A stretch of DNA of 62,000 nt from Symsagittifera roscoffensis. Lineage: Eukaryota; Xenacoelomorpha; Acoela; Convolutidae. The stretch is from assembly GCF_963678635.1 (NCBI RefSeq), contig NW_026971418.1, positions 1-62,000 of the forward strand. Reading direction: 5' to 3'. Position 1 is the first letter of the stretch. Each line of letters opens with the position of its first letter. The position numbers and the translations under genes are program-made. Shown here one piece after another: positions 1-12,194 of the stretch. The notes below the pieces were generated by a model. It was not told the origin of the DNA, did not search any database, and saw nothing but the letters and a program-made list of their open reading frames with translations.

Positions 1-8
1 TCTATCTT

Positions 9-46
<38 letters not shown>

Positions 47-55
47 ACTTCTCCC

Positions 56-105
<50 letters not shown>

Positions 106-201
106 CTATCACTTCTCTCTCTCTCTCTCTCTCTCTCTTTATCTTTCTCTCTCTCCTCTTCTTTCTCTCTCCGTCTCTCTCTCTCTCTCTCTCTCTCTCC
201 T

Positions 202-234
<33 letters not shown>

Positions 235-297
235 TTCCTCCTTCTCCTTTCTTCTCTTTCCATCTGTCTATCTATCTCTCTCTTTCTTCCCTCTCCG

Positions 298-334
<37 letters not shown>

Positions 335-390
335 CTATAACTTCTCCCTCTCTCTCTCTCTCTCTCTCCTCTCTATCTCTCCCTTCTCTG

Positions 391-466
<76 letters not shown>

Positions 467-506
467 CCTATCTATATATCTAGCTATCTTTTTCTTTCTC
501 TCTCCG

Positions 507-538
<32 letters not shown>

Positions 539-655
539 TCTCTTTCTTTCTCTCTCTCTTTTTTTCTCTCTCTTTCTCTCTCTCTTTCTCTCTCCGTCTC
601 TGTTCCTCTCTATCTCTCTCTCTATCTACTTTGTCTCTATCCCTGATCTAATTCT
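1..655. repeat. (TATC)n / (TC)n microsatellite
   Basis: Nearly pure pyrimidine-strand simple sequence. Blocks of TATC tetranucleotide alternate with TC dinucleotide runs and impure CTTTCT stretches. There is no coding potential. The long pure TATC block at about 391-480 should be highly length-polymorphic. Confidence 0.97.
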
Positions 656-659
656 CTCT

Positions 660-2283
660 CCTTTTAACATGGGATCATATTTTACTTAGGGAGGATCAAT
701 TTGTATATTTTTGGATCATTAGTTATACTTAGGGATTAGTGGTTAAATAAATGAGCGATTGTTTACGCATAGGGACCATTAGTTACACCAAATGGTCATA
801 CACTTCAACTAGAGATCTTTGAATGTACATAGGGATCATTGATTAAACATAGAGATCATTGGTTATACGTGATATGAAAATATCTGGTTAAGCTATGAAA
901 ATTAAACCTTGGGTAAATGATTATAAATATGGTTTATAGGAACCATTAGGTATAAATTTTTTTATATAGGGATCATTAGGTATAAAAATTTTACATAGGG
1001 ATCATTAGGTATAAATATTTACATAGGGATCATTAGGTATAAAAATTATACATAGGGATCATTAGGTATAAGTATTTTACATTGGGATCATTAGGTATAT
1101 TTATTTACATAGGGATCATTAGCTATAAAAATAATACATAGGGATCATTAGGTATAAATTCTTTACATAGGGATCATTAGGTATAATTTTTTTACATAGG
1201 GATCATTAGGTATAAAAGTTTTACATAGGGATCATTAGGTAGAAACATTTACATAGGGATCATTAGGTATAATTATTTTACATAGGGATCATTAGGTATG
1301 AAAATTTTACATAGGGATCATTAGGTATAATTTTTTTACATAGGGATCATTAGGTATAAATATTTTACATAGGGATCATTAGGTATAATTTTTTTACATA
1401 GGGATCATTATGTATAAATTTTTTACATAGGGATCATTAGGTATAAAAATTTTACACAGGGATCATTAGGTATAAATTTTTTACATAGGGATCATTAGGT
1501 ATAAAAATTTTACATAGGGATCATTAGGTATAAGTTTTTTACATAGGGATCATTAGGTATAAATGTTTTACATAGGGATCATTAGGTATAAAAATTTTAC
1601 ATAGGGATCATTAGGTATAATTTTTTTACATAGGGATCATTAGGTATAAATATTTTACATAGGGATTATTAGGTGTATAAATATTTTACATAGGGATCAT
1701 TAGGTATAAATATTTTACATAGGGATCATTAGGTATAGATATTTACATAGGGATCATTAGGTATAAATTTTTTACATAGGGATCACTAGGTATAAATTTT
1801 TTACATAGGGATCATTAGGTATAAATTTTTTACATAGGGATCATTAGGTATAAATTTTTTACATAGAGATCATTAGGTATAAAAATTTTACATATGGATC
1901 ATTAGGTTTAAATGTTTACATAGGGATCATTAGGTATAATTATTTTACATAGGGATCATTAGGTATAAAAGTTTTACATAGGGATCATTAGGTATAATTT
2001 TTTTACATAGGGATCATTAGGTATAAATATTTTACATAGGGATCAATAGGTATAAAACTTTTACATAGGGATCATTATGTATAAATTTTTTACATAGGGA
2101 TCATTAAGTATAAAAATTTTACATAGCGATCATTAGGTATAAATTTTTTACATAGGGATCATTAGGTATAAAAATTTTACATAGGGATCATTAGGTATAA
2201 AAATTTTACATAGGGATCATTAGGTATAATTTTTTTACATAGGGATCATTAGGTATAAATTTTTTACATAGGGATCATTAAGT
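660..2283. repeat. 29-bp AT-rich minisatellite
   Basis: Head-to-tail copies of a 29-bp unit with invariant core GGGATCATTAGGTATA followed by a variable A/T spacer and ACATA. The period measured between successive cores is mostly 29, sometimes 28-31. About 46 copies are regular from roughly 945 to 2283; 660-945 holds diverged, irregular copies. Nearly all variation sits in the A/T spacer while the core is almost constant. There are no unique spacers, so it is not CRISPR-like. Confidence 0.95.
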
Positions 2284-2592
2284 AAAGAAATTTGAAAAAA
2301 AATTGAAAAAAAAACTGAAAAAAAAAATTTGAAAAAAAAATTTGAAAAAAATTGAAAAAAAATTTGAAAAAAAGTTTGAAAAAAAATTTGAAAAAAAAAA
2401 ATTGAAAAAAAATTTTGAAAAAAATTTTTTTTTTTGGAAATTTTTGGATGAAAAATTTTTTTTGGAAAATTTTTTACATAGGGATCATTAGGTATAAATA
2501 TTTTACATAAGGATCATTAGGTATAAATATTTTACATAGGGATCATTAGGTATAAATATTTACATAGGGATCATTAGGTATAATCTATACCC
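2284..2592. repeat. GAAAAAAATT-type insert and end of the minisatellite
   Basis: From 2284 to about 2470 the array is interrupted by oligo-A tracts separated by TTG, plus a T-rich stretch. The 29-bp unit then resumes for about four copies to 2592. Just after it, the GATC core appears in inverted orientation around 2600-2614 (GATCCCT..AGGGATC), a small palindrome at the array edge. Confidence 0.85.
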
Positions 2593-2883
2593 AATGATCC
2601 CTGTAGGGATCACTCCACCCGATCCCAGTGTCGTATATCTATACTACTTACCATAATTTTGTGAAGAATTTATTCATATTGCTGAGAGCGTAGTTCGAAT
2701 TCTTTATGTGTGGCAAACTATCTCGCACAAAAAAAGTGTTCCAAATTGAATGAAGGCTAGCTAATCAGATCGATCGTATTAATTTCGTACAATTCAACAT
2801 TTCACACTATGATATTGCCCAAATTTTATAAATTTTCAAAATTTTCTTTCCACAAAAGCTATTCGATATGAATTAAGGAACAG
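2593..2883. other. AT-rich stretch, nothing recognised
   Basis: Apart from the small GATC palindrome next to the minisatellite, no ORF, repeat or RNA feature was seen. Confidence 0.6.
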
Positions 2884-3651
2884 TCGAAACATTCAGGGCT
2901 TCGCCCTGATAAACGAGCAGTCTTTTCTTATCTTCTTTTTGTTCCGACTTTCGGAATATTTGAGCTTGGGGTGGTTTTTTTTTGTTCAGACAAGTTTCGA
3001 CTTTTTAACTAGCGATTTTGACAAAATCTTTTTTTAGCATGCAAAAGATACTGTTGTCTCGAACTGTTTTTTGAAAAGATATTTTACCTGCGATCGTTTT
3101 TTGTGAAGTTATGAGGAATTTAAGATTGACTTTTTGGCCAATTTGGGACAATAAGCGCCCGAAATTTTCCCGCTATTAACGCTTAAGCTGAGATTAAATC
3201 CGTCATAGAATTCATTCCAATATGGTCGAAGGAAACTTATTTGACATAATTGGATTGTTGCAAGAAGCGAAATCTATCACTTTGAACTTTATTTAGCGTG
3301 TGGGGAGACGATTTTCACAAAATTCTCTCAATTTGAAGAAAAAAAATTCGTATATTTGCATTACGAGGCCAAACTGTGCACTGGATAGGCGCACAATTTT
3401 GTGTCTCTATGTTTCTGGATTCCAGTGACAAGTCTTTAAACATGTTGAAATTTTGGCAGAACGATCAAAGAGAACGAAAGAACAAAAGACGAACAAAGGG
3501 AGTGTCCTTGTTGCGGAATCCGCTTACAAATCACAAAATGCACAGTTTGGCCTCGTAATGTGTTACATTATTTCTTTCATATTACTACTGCTCCATAGAC
3601 CTTAAAAGACAGTCGGAACAATCAGGGCTTTGCCCTGATACGAGAAGTCTT
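2884..3651 (+). mobile_element. Hairpin-ended repeat family, copy R1 (with nested MITE)
   Basis: The body starts with GTTCCGAC at 2941 and ends with its inverse GTCGGAAC at 3612, followed by the hairpin CAGGGC-TTT-GCCCTG at 3623-3637. A second hairpin CAGGGC-TTC-GCCCTG at 2894-2908 lies just upstream, apparently the tail of a previous copy. Related copies lie at about 41026-41556 (+), 42238-42762 (-), 43489-44030 (+, worn) and 59513-59995 (-). It has no coding capacity and looks like a non-autonomous transposon; the class is unknown. A 200-bp MITE interrupts it at 3359-3560. Confidence 0.7.
3359..3560. mobile_element. MITE with 22-bp perfect terminal inverted repeats
   Basis: The ends at 3359-3380 and 3539-3560 are perfect 22-bp inverted repeats (CATTACGAGGCCAAACTGTG and so on). 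The insert is absent from the matching place in R2 and R3, so it is a discrete insertion. Its interior contains GGATTCC/GGAATCC motifs that recur around 40680-40930. A partial inverted relative ends near 40985. The 60-residue ORF spanning it is not considered real. Confidence 0.8.
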
Positions 3652-3653
3652 GT

Positions 3654-3873
3654 TCAATTTAGTATCCGATAGTGAATAATTTCCATCCACTTCAATGTCT
3701 TTGGTTTTTTTCTCGTTTATTGTTTTCCAGTCTTCTAAGATCTTAACTGTACTGCGATCCTTGGCAAGGATTGCAGCACAGTTAAGATCTTAGAAGACTG
3801 GAAAAGAGTAACGAAAAAAACCCAAAGACATTGAAGTGGATGGAAAAAGATTCACTATCTGATACCAAATTGA
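3654..3873. repeat. 220-bp near-perfect palindrome
   Basis: The left arm (about 3654-3760) and right arm (about 3766-3873) are complementary along almost their full length, with a few mismatches and small gaps. The centre is GATCCTTGGCAAGGATT. Transcribed, it would form a hairpin of roughly 100 bp. It follows directly on the R1 terminal hairpin. It could be a foldback element or a source of long double-stranded RNA; no coding content. Confidence 0.85.
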
Positions 3874-4007
3874 AAAAGTTGATAAGAAACCCAGCAAATC
3901 CAGACTTGTAAAACTATAATTTTTTAGTTTTGATTTGGTGGAAATCTTTGAAGCGCAAATATGATTGTAGAAGGAAACAGAGTGAGCCAGCTGGAGGCCA
4001 ACTTTGA

Positions 4008-4325
4008 AACGCTAAAACTACATACATCGTACTAAGAGAAGAACTAACGGAAGAGGACTTACCCCTGTACAGGAGGAATCTAAAGGGTATTCTAGGAATA
4101 GAGTATAATGCAACGGCGACGCAGAACGACAGGAACCTCCACATGCTCCAATTGCTCGTACAAAACTACACTAAACAAAACATACTCCGAGGTGTGGTGT
4201 ACGATATGAAAATCGTAACCCCGACGTTGATGAGACAGAATAATAATGAAAAATTGTTTCCAACTGAAGTTATCCATCACACGTACAGAATTAGAAATGA
4301 GTTTTTTTACAGTAACATCAATTGA
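4008..4325 (+). pseudogene. Open coding-like fragment, family not recognised
   Basis: About 105 stop-free codons follow a TGA at 4005 and end at 4325. The translation is charged and helical-looking and does not read like random AT-rich sequence, for example LTEEDLPLYRRNLKGI near its start. A short heptad-like stretch lies in another frame just upstream (about 3960-4030), which could reflect a frameshift. The arrangement resembles a LINE ORF1 fragment, but no motif proves this. Confidence 0.2.
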
Positions 4326-5061
4326 GAGAGAACCGTAAGGCTAAATTAGGCCTGTTTTCAGGTGTCTCGGAGCAAGAATCAATTTTTTTGGTAGCATCGA
4401 AGTAAGGGAGAAATAAAACCTTGTGATGAGAGCCCAGCTTGATCACGAAAGAATAAAAGGGTAAAAAATTTACCGTTTGATAGAAATTGCGGATTTACCG
4501 AAGTGTTCCTAATGGAAATAATCATAACAACAAAAATAAAAAATTGATATCGAAAAAGAGTGAAAGAGGCAAAAAATGTTTTTTTTTTATAGTTTAACTA
4601 GAAAGCAGTTTATTTATCAGATCACTGTTAGCTTGAATATAGTTATCTAAAAATTGATTGCTGAAGTTGTTAGGCTCCTGGTTATTCAAACTTTGTATAA
4701 TTTCTGTGAAATTAGGGAACAAAATGAGCAAATATTTGAAGAGTACTTGCGTCCTGGCAGCAATCGAGTGCTTTGATGCAAACTTTGAGTGTATTACGAC
4801 AGCTCTGACTATATTTTTTAGTAGAAAATTTTTGTTGCGTTTCTTTAAAACTTTAAAAAAACTTTTCCACAAACTTCAGATAGGCATTCAATCTGTATTA
4901 CGTTGCACAAAATTTTTGGCAGTTCAAAAAAAGTGAGCCTTTAAATGAAAAATTTTTTTAATATATTTTTAATATAAATTTAATGGACCCGAACTTTTGT
5001 TTGTAACAAGATTTTAGTCAGATGTTTCAGAAGCAACTCTAGTTTTTCTAAAATTGCTCTA
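4326..5061. other. AT-rich stretch, nothing recognised
   Basis: Two antiparallel 92-codon ORFs overlap at 4594-4936. Mirror ORFs of equal length on opposite strands of AT-rich DNA are typical chance products. No motif was seen. Confidence 0.5.
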
Positions 5062-5560
5062 TCAGCTGATGCGAAAGCGAACACCCCTTATTGTAAAATT
5101 GGCCAAACTGGTTTCTTGATGATCTGCTCGTAGACTATTTAATGAAGAGGTTGTTTTAATGATTGTATCATCCGCATAGGTTAACATGTTACTGGTGTTG
5201 AGGACTGTTGCTTTTCTATATCCTTTATATAGGACGTGAAAAGATGTGGGCCCAATATTGATCCCTGTGGAACACACAGCTTTATTTTTTCAACTTTTGA
5301 TTTCTGTCTCAAGATCTACACACACTGTTTTTCTGTTTGCTAAAAACGGTTACGGTTTCAATACCTTAAAAATAGGGCCCCTAAGTCCATTTGACTCGCA
5401 TTTATCCAGCAAAACACTAGGTTCGACAGTGTCAAAAACTTTTTTCAGGTCTATGAATGTGCATTTGGTTAAGATGATTTGATCTTTCCAGTGAAATCTA
5501 ATTTCCTCAATCAGAGATACAATAGCATCTCCAAACGTAATCCAAACTAAAATTGATCGA
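5062..5560 (-). pseudogene. Decayed non-LTR (LINE) reverse transcriptase fragment
   Basis: On the minus strand the order of non-LTR RT motifs is kept. A motif A block FIDLKKVFDTV lies near 5425-5457, then NRKTVCVD near 5330, then the VPQGSILGP block near 5245-5270 in one frame. The YADDT catalytic motif near 5165-5180 is in a neighbouring frame. The frame change and internal stops show it is dead. The motif style fits CR1/Jockey-type elements. Only the palm core is present; no endonuclease or ORF1 was identified next to it. Confidence 0.8.
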
Positions 5561-6189
5561 ACACATTATGTTTGTTAGACAAATCGTTCAACCTATTGCA
5601 AAAGAGCTTCTCAAAAAAAACTGCTAAAAACATGTGAAAAAATGGTCTTCGATTTGCAGGATCTGTTTGTTGCCGTCTTCGTGTGTGGGAATTTCTTAAG
5701 CAATTTTTAGGATTTCCGGAGAAATGAAGCGCGAAAAACGTTTTTGAAAGAGCAATGTCAACAACGCCAAAAGTACAGGTTGCAGTTTTTCAGATAAAAT
5801 TAGTTAATGTCGTATGGGTCAAGGCTGTTTTTCGTGTTTTTTAATGTTTTTTTTTACAAAAACATGTTTTTTTTTGTTTTTTTTTCCAAAAACATAAAAA
5901 TTTTCATTTAACTTGTCCTCGGTTGGATTATCTTTTTTTTTCTGGGCCTGTTGAATCGTTGTACATTCTGAAACATTTTTTATTTTGAAAACTTGCTTCT
6001 ACCTTCAACGTTTCTTGATAGAACGCTTTCCTTTTCTCAAATTTTTTTTATTTAACAAAAGTTGATTGATGTTGATACTTTATGCTCAATGCTTATGTAC
6101 CGAGCCTTTTAAACTGGTTTAGTAATCGGTTCGGCTTCGTTGCTTTGGTTGCGAAAGATAAATTTTCAAAAACACCCCTCAACCAAAGT
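5561..6189. other. AT-rich stretch, nothing recognised
   Basis: It includes a T-tract region near 5850-5900. No supported gene. Confidence 0.5.
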
Positions 6190-6386
6190 TTTTATCAAAA
6201 GTAGGGCAAAAACAGCCAGTAAGTTCATGCAGCGAGAAAACGGGGTCACTAGAAAAACACTATTTGACCAGGCACAAACACAAGGAAGATCATAGAGCGA
6301 TCAGTTTATTCAACAGAAAAATCCAAGCCATAAATAGGAGAATGGCGGTGATGAAATTGATCCAACAAAAACAACTTAAGAGTTAG
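6190..6386 (+). pseudogene. Zinc-finger-like coding scrap
   Basis: A stop-free stretch ends in TAG at 6384-6386 and contains a Cys followed by GSLEKHYLTRHK, with H-x4-H spacing as in the second half of a C2H2 finger. A basic helical tail follows. The first Cys pair is incomplete. It may be the N-terminus of a transposon protein or a lost exon. Weak support. Confidence 0.2.
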
Positions 6387-9300
6387 CACTTGATGTTTCT
6401 GAACTCTTCAAAAAATACGCCACTCGCAATCTCAAAAACACTCCCATTCGAAACGAATTCGAGACCCAATCCAAAGAAAAATAACACACGCTAACAATCT
6501 TAGCTACTACCTACAACATCAAAAAATTTCCATTGGATAATTTGAAATTATCATTTACTGACAAAACTACTCAAACGAGCAGCGCTAACTCCAGAACAGA
6601 TACGCGACATGGATGCAAATTCAAATGAAAAAAGTGTGGATTGAGTACCTGGAGTCAGTATATGACGGATCGGCACAAGGGAGTTATGACGCCGATGCCA
6701 AAAACGCGAAAAACACGGTGTGACACCAATCAACATCAACATCGTCAAAAAATGCAATCCAGTAATGGGACTCAAAATTCAAAAACTAATCAAAGTATGC
6801 AGAAACTGAGGCATCGAGTTTGAAAATTAAACAACAAACAAACTGGTGATGCAACAACAATCGACGCCAAACGGATTGGAAATATAGAACAAGTGGCTCC
6901 AGAAACAGTAACAAGTGATTGAGAATTAAAATAATCCATGGGGATTTGAGCAGCTATATAAAACGGCGGACGGGAAAACACTGAAATACTCGCCATAAAC
7001 GTCATAAACTCAACGTAAGAACAGACACCCTAGACTAAACCGCAAAAGCGATTTTTCACTGTAATCCCAATAAAAGCTGAGAAGAGCTTGACACATAGCA
7101 GCTGCCATTTAGAAGAATGATTTTTTGCAGAAACTCTTTGGTTTATATAGGAGAAGCAACGCCTACAAACTTTCCATTTAGGGAAAATTCATACAAAATT
7201 CATACAAAACGAACAATTTGGGTTTATACAGGAGAAGCAACGCCTACACACTTTCCATATAGCTAAAATTCATTGGTACTAGTTCCATATATGGAAATCG
7301 CGATGACTCAAACTGCCTACTTCCATTTTCCTTTAATCTCAAAATCATTTCTCTCATTTCTCCTCATCTGATCAGTTGGTTCTCCTACTGAAGAATGCTC
7401 TGAAGAAACGACACTAGTCTCAATTTTGTTTAATTCTCAAAAAATCAAACAAGAATTGGGAGATTTGCTTGGTTCCAAAAATCCTACAAGGGGAAAAATT
7501 GTTTTGAACCCTGCTTTCAACTATTAATAATTAATGATTTGGGACAATGTGAAAAATCCCTACAAGTCTATCTTAGCGAAAAAGAAGGAGAAGCAGTCTC
7601 GGCAATTAGAAATAGTGTGTATCACGATGCTGAAAACCTTGGACTTGTACTTATATATGAAGTCAAATCTGGCAAAGAATCAACTATGGATCAGGAGCTT
7701 GCCAACTGTAATAAAGTGTATGAAATAGCAACATAGAACATAAGGAGCATGTGTGTCACAATCAAGAAGTGCAGTTTGAATAAACAGGCCTACCTTCAGA
7801 TTCGACTCCCCGCTTTAAAAAAGAATGAAGCAAAGAAACAAGTTGCCTATGCCAACTAAACTTCAAAGAACTGTCGCAAATTTTGGGAGACTTTATTTTT
7901 GTTGATAATTATAAAATTGCTTAATGCTGTATGATGTTTTTTTTTATGTTTGTTAACTGAATATCTATTGGTTCAAAAGTGCTTTGTCTCACTGAATTGT
8001 ACACTTAGAGATATGATATCTGGGAAAAAGGCAGACAATACGTACAATTTAATCAAAATTGATTAAAAAAACACTAACCAATAATTATATGATTTTCCAG
8101 TATTTGTTTAGGAAATTACGAAATACCTTATGTAATGTTTTGTCAAAATTTCAAAAAATTTTGTCTTATTTGAACAAAATAACAAACAAGAAAATATATA
8201 TAGTTGGAAACTTTATCAATTCTTTCCGAATTTCAGAATTTCATGGATTGTTTTCAGTTTTTTTGCCTAAATTTGATGTTTTGATTGGCTACATGAATTT
8301 TCTAGAAACTAATTAATGTCTAAATAAGGGACAAGCTTTTTTTGGTGATTGTTACCACAAAATAAATCAAAAGTGATACAACAATTCAGGTTTTTCAAGA
8401 TTCTTAGTTCATTTCAGTAGAAAATCTGTCTCTATCAAAAGCGTTTTCAATGTCTAAAATGCAAAGAGTTAACTCAAATTGAGTGATCGATCATTAAAAA
8501 ATGAAAAAATGGAAGCGCCTATGAAACAAAAATCGAAAATTAGGAACATCATTTCGATTACTGTTTTGATTTTGATACAAATACAAAGTCTAGATTTGTC
8601 AGTATATCTTTCAATCGATTATCCAACTTTAAAAGACTTCCGGTTGCTTATATTACAATATACCAAAAAGAAATTGATAAAAAAATTTATTTTAAAAATT
8701 TATTTTTTCACTGGTTAGAAATAAAACCAATCAAAAAAAATTTGATCGAAACTTCAAAATTTGAATGCAGTATCGAAAAAACGGATAAACCAGACAAATA
8801 ATCTCTTTATCTCACTTTGGTGTCAATTTTATAAGGTAGTTATTTTAGAAGATTTCAATATATTTGATTGCTGGGAAACTTCATAAACATAGTTTGGTTC
8901 TGGTCTAAAAAATCTTTTAAAATCTGCGAAAACTTCATTCTGATTGGTTATTACCACAAAAATTTCTGTGAATAAATCCTTGATATCTACAACGATATCA
9001 AAATTATTGAAAAATCCATGAGAAGTTGAGCTCAACCCTGATTGGTTGACAATAAGTTTGTTGAAATTACCATGACCATTGAAGCTCGATTCTGACTGGT
9101 TGCTATCAAAAAAGATAAAAATTTCCTTATAAGTAAGGCTCGAATCTGATTGGTTGATAGCAAAATTTTGAAAAGTCCAGGGTTAGATGGGTTGATTTTT
9201 TTCAGCTTGGTTAAATAGCAGATCCATTCTCATTTTTTTTTTCACCTCAAAACATTGGTTCTGAAATTCACATAAAGGTTTTAATTTACTTTTATTCACT

Positions 9301-9387
9301 TTTGAGGCTATTCAACTCTTCTTTTCTAAAAGAAAATGGGACCTTCTAAATCTCCCATTTTTTATCAAATCATTTTTTTTTATTGAG
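6387..9387. other. AT-rich intergenic DNA
   Basis: It holds an imperfect direct repeat near 7139-7275 (GGAGAAGCAACGCCTACA twice, about 80 bp apart) and a run of TGATTGGTTG-containing short repeats near 8940-9160. Several short ORFs (7534-7736, 8059-8316, 8479-8718) are AT-driven and show no motif. No gene is supported. Confidence 0.5.
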
Positions 9388-9597
9388 ATGCCGTCACTGG
9401 ATAGAAACGAAAAAGTTGCACGTCTCTATTGTGGTAGAGAGTACACTCGCTTAGACGCATCAAGACACCGTAAGCATCGTGGCGTTTTAAAGTTTTCCAA
9501 TTGTAACTCTCATAAATATAGCAACGAGGAACTCACTAATCATCTGAAGAAGAAGCTGTGTTTTTTTCGACATAATGTTAAATTATGTGCTCAGTAG
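9388..9597 (+). pseudogene. Degenerate C2H2-type zinc-finger ORF
   Basis: A 69-codon ORF starting at ATG contains YCGREYTRLDASRHRKH and, later, a second block ending ELTNHLKKKLC. Both resemble C2H2 fingers whose Cys pairs have been partly lost. The basic composition and twin-finger layout are unlike chance ORFs nearby. It could be an exon or the N-terminal DNA-binding part of a transposon protein. No downstream continuation was identified. Confidence 0.3.
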
Positions 9598-12194
9598 TCT
9601 CGAAACACATTCCAAGCTAAGGTAATTTCAAAATATTTTTAATAAAAACATAGGATAAAATAATTTGAATAAAAATTTTTACTGAATCTTAAAAGTCTAT
9701 TTAATTGTAATAAGTTTGAAGAATTCTAGTAAAACCCATACAATTTTTTCTTCACTATTCTTCATTTGTTATATATTTTTTTATTCAATGGTTCTGATTG
9801 ATGATAAGACCAGCAACAATCGAGTTCAAGTTTTCAAGAAACTTCTAATGGAAATCGATCGGAAAATCCCTAATCTACAGTAAAAACCTCAGTAGTTGCA
9901 AGCTTGCGATTATTTTGTTCCAATAAATTTGTAATAAAACTGAATAATCATAAAAGTGTAATGTTTGGATATTTTTATCATTTGAACTTATGTGAAAGTT
10001 GCAGTTTTTTGAGGATAATTTTTGTGAAAAAAAACCTAACTCCACTTTCTTTTGGAAGATGATACATGAAGCATAAATCAAAATTTTGCTTTCAAGATCT
10101 ACATTTCATCCTTTTGGATAAAAAAAATTAGTTGTAGAAGATTTTAAGAGAAAAAAAAGAACCTTGCTGAAAATTTCTAAAAAAACTAATACTTCAGCAC
10201 AATAAAATTCAAGATTTCTTAAATATATGAAATTTAACAAGAAAAGTTTCAATTAGTAACAGTAGAAACTTAGTTCTGGTTAGTTTCAATTTTTTTCCAA
10301 TTAGAAAATTACGTAGAACTAAAGAGTTTTTATTTGCTTAAAAAATATTTTGCAAGAAAAGTGATAGTTAAAGATCCCATAAATTGTGTTTTTGCTGAAA
10401 TAGTTCACTGCAGCAAGTGAAAAAGGGAAACTAAAAGAGAACATGTAGAAAAACACGGTATTATTTAGACCTTTTTGGTTGTAATTTTATCTCTGCCAGC
10501 AAATTCTTTGATCAATTGATACTATTTTATCCTAAATTTCCTAGTTCTGACTAAAATTTCTTGGAAAAGAGTTCAGTATTGAAAATATGTAATCAGCAAG
10601 ATTGACCTGAAAACATAGAAAACTTATACAGAAAAATCATGAAAACAATATTGTAGAAGCAACAGACAAATAATCATCAGTTTTGAAGAAGATTTTGTTG
10701 AATATCATACAATCTAGCAGTTTTTTTTTTAAAAAACTTACCCCAGTAAACCTCACCTCAATTTTAGCAGTAAACTGTTCAATTTTAATCAAGAATCTGA
10801 ATATTGCTCTTATTGTTCATTTGAATTGAGATTATATGATGAATTTTCCTTGATTTGGACAAAAAAACCAGTTAATTACACAAATGGAAGGATAAAAATG
10901 GAAAACTTTGGGTAGATTTGATTAATTTTTACTTTAATTTCTCAAAAATTACGATTAGTCACACTGTTTTCTCGAGAAATCTTAAGTTTCAATCTTGATT
11001 CCGCTAATATGAGTTTTATATTTTCAGAGCATATAAATGGTTTTTAGCTCAAATGAGGGTAAACTTCATCGTTTTTCTATATTTTGAGAGAAAATTGTTG
11101 AAAAATCCATAATTTTAATCAAAGTTTTATATCACTGCTTCAACATGATGCCAATTAAAACATAATTTGAGCTTAGTACTAAACTCTATACGTGTGTATA
11201 TTTTTCCAGTTAGATCAGAAGCAACGAAAAACTATGTTGTCTTATGAAATATTCAGGCAATATAAAAGTTTTTCCACCACATAAAAAGACGTCTTGTCTT
11301 ACGTCTTAACACATTAACTTCTAGAATTTTCTAATCGTTATAATCAATGCAATATTTCCTAGAGTTTATTGAAAGGCCTAACACATTACTTTGTAGAATT
11401 TTCTAAACCTTCTAAGTTCTAGAAATATCCATTGAAAAATAAACCAATCAAAACTCCTGAAAAACACATGATGAGGTGATGAGATTGATGAAAAAAATTG
11501 TCATTCTTTTTTAGTTAACAGTTTTTCTTAAATCTAATTAAAGATACTCAGTCAAGATTGTGATCAATAGGAGTAGTTTTCAATTCTTCATTTTTCTTAA
11601 TTTTTTTAAAATTAGAATCAATTCAACTAGAAATATTATTATACAAATCCTCTCAAACATAAAAAAAAGTCAACCAGTTTGATGAGAAAAACTTTTCTCT
11701 TTTTTAATCACAATGACAGAAGTGTTCAATACTTTTTTGAATGAAATCAGATTTTTTTCGTTTTTAAAAGAATGTAACCAAAACCTACTCTAAGCTAGAA
11801 ATAAGATACGGATTTGGCTGAGCATGTGGGAATGAACTATCCCGACACTTCTCACTTGTGACTCTAGATATGTGGCTCAACCAATCAACGATTTCCTTTT
11901 TCCTTGGGATAAAGCAGGATCAGCGGAAAACCGCATCACAGTAGAAGAAGATGACGGTTTCCAGCTCCACATCAACCATTAGATCCTCGTCCAGCTTTGC
12001 GTTCTTTAGAGAACCTCCAGAACTCTCAACAGCTCTTTGATTAATTTTTTTTGTAAATAATTGAGGTTTGATAACTATTTAGTTTTTCGTAAATAATTCT
12101 TCAATTTTATTTTAATTATGAGAAGAGATGAGAAGTTCAGGGTAAACCATAGAAAAACGAATAGAACCTAATTCAGTGCCCCCACTTGGCACAC
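9598..12194. other. AT-rich intergenic DNA, nothing recognised
   Basis: Very AT-rich, without an ORF above background and without repeats of notable order. A short coding-like stretch near 11940-12010 is too short to assign. Confidence 0.5.

Noticed and set aside
945-2283. CRISPR-like array
   Set aside because: Units are contiguous 29-bp repeats without unique spacers, and the context is eukaryotic.
2884-3651. Helitron identity for the hairpin-ended repeat
   Set aside because: There is a terminal hairpin but no consistent 5' TC or CTRR 3' end, and the ends carry inverted GTTCCGAC motifs instead.
4594-4936. Overlapping sense and antisense 92-codon ORFs
   Set aside because: Equal-length mirror ORFs in AT-rich DNA with no motif or repeat support.
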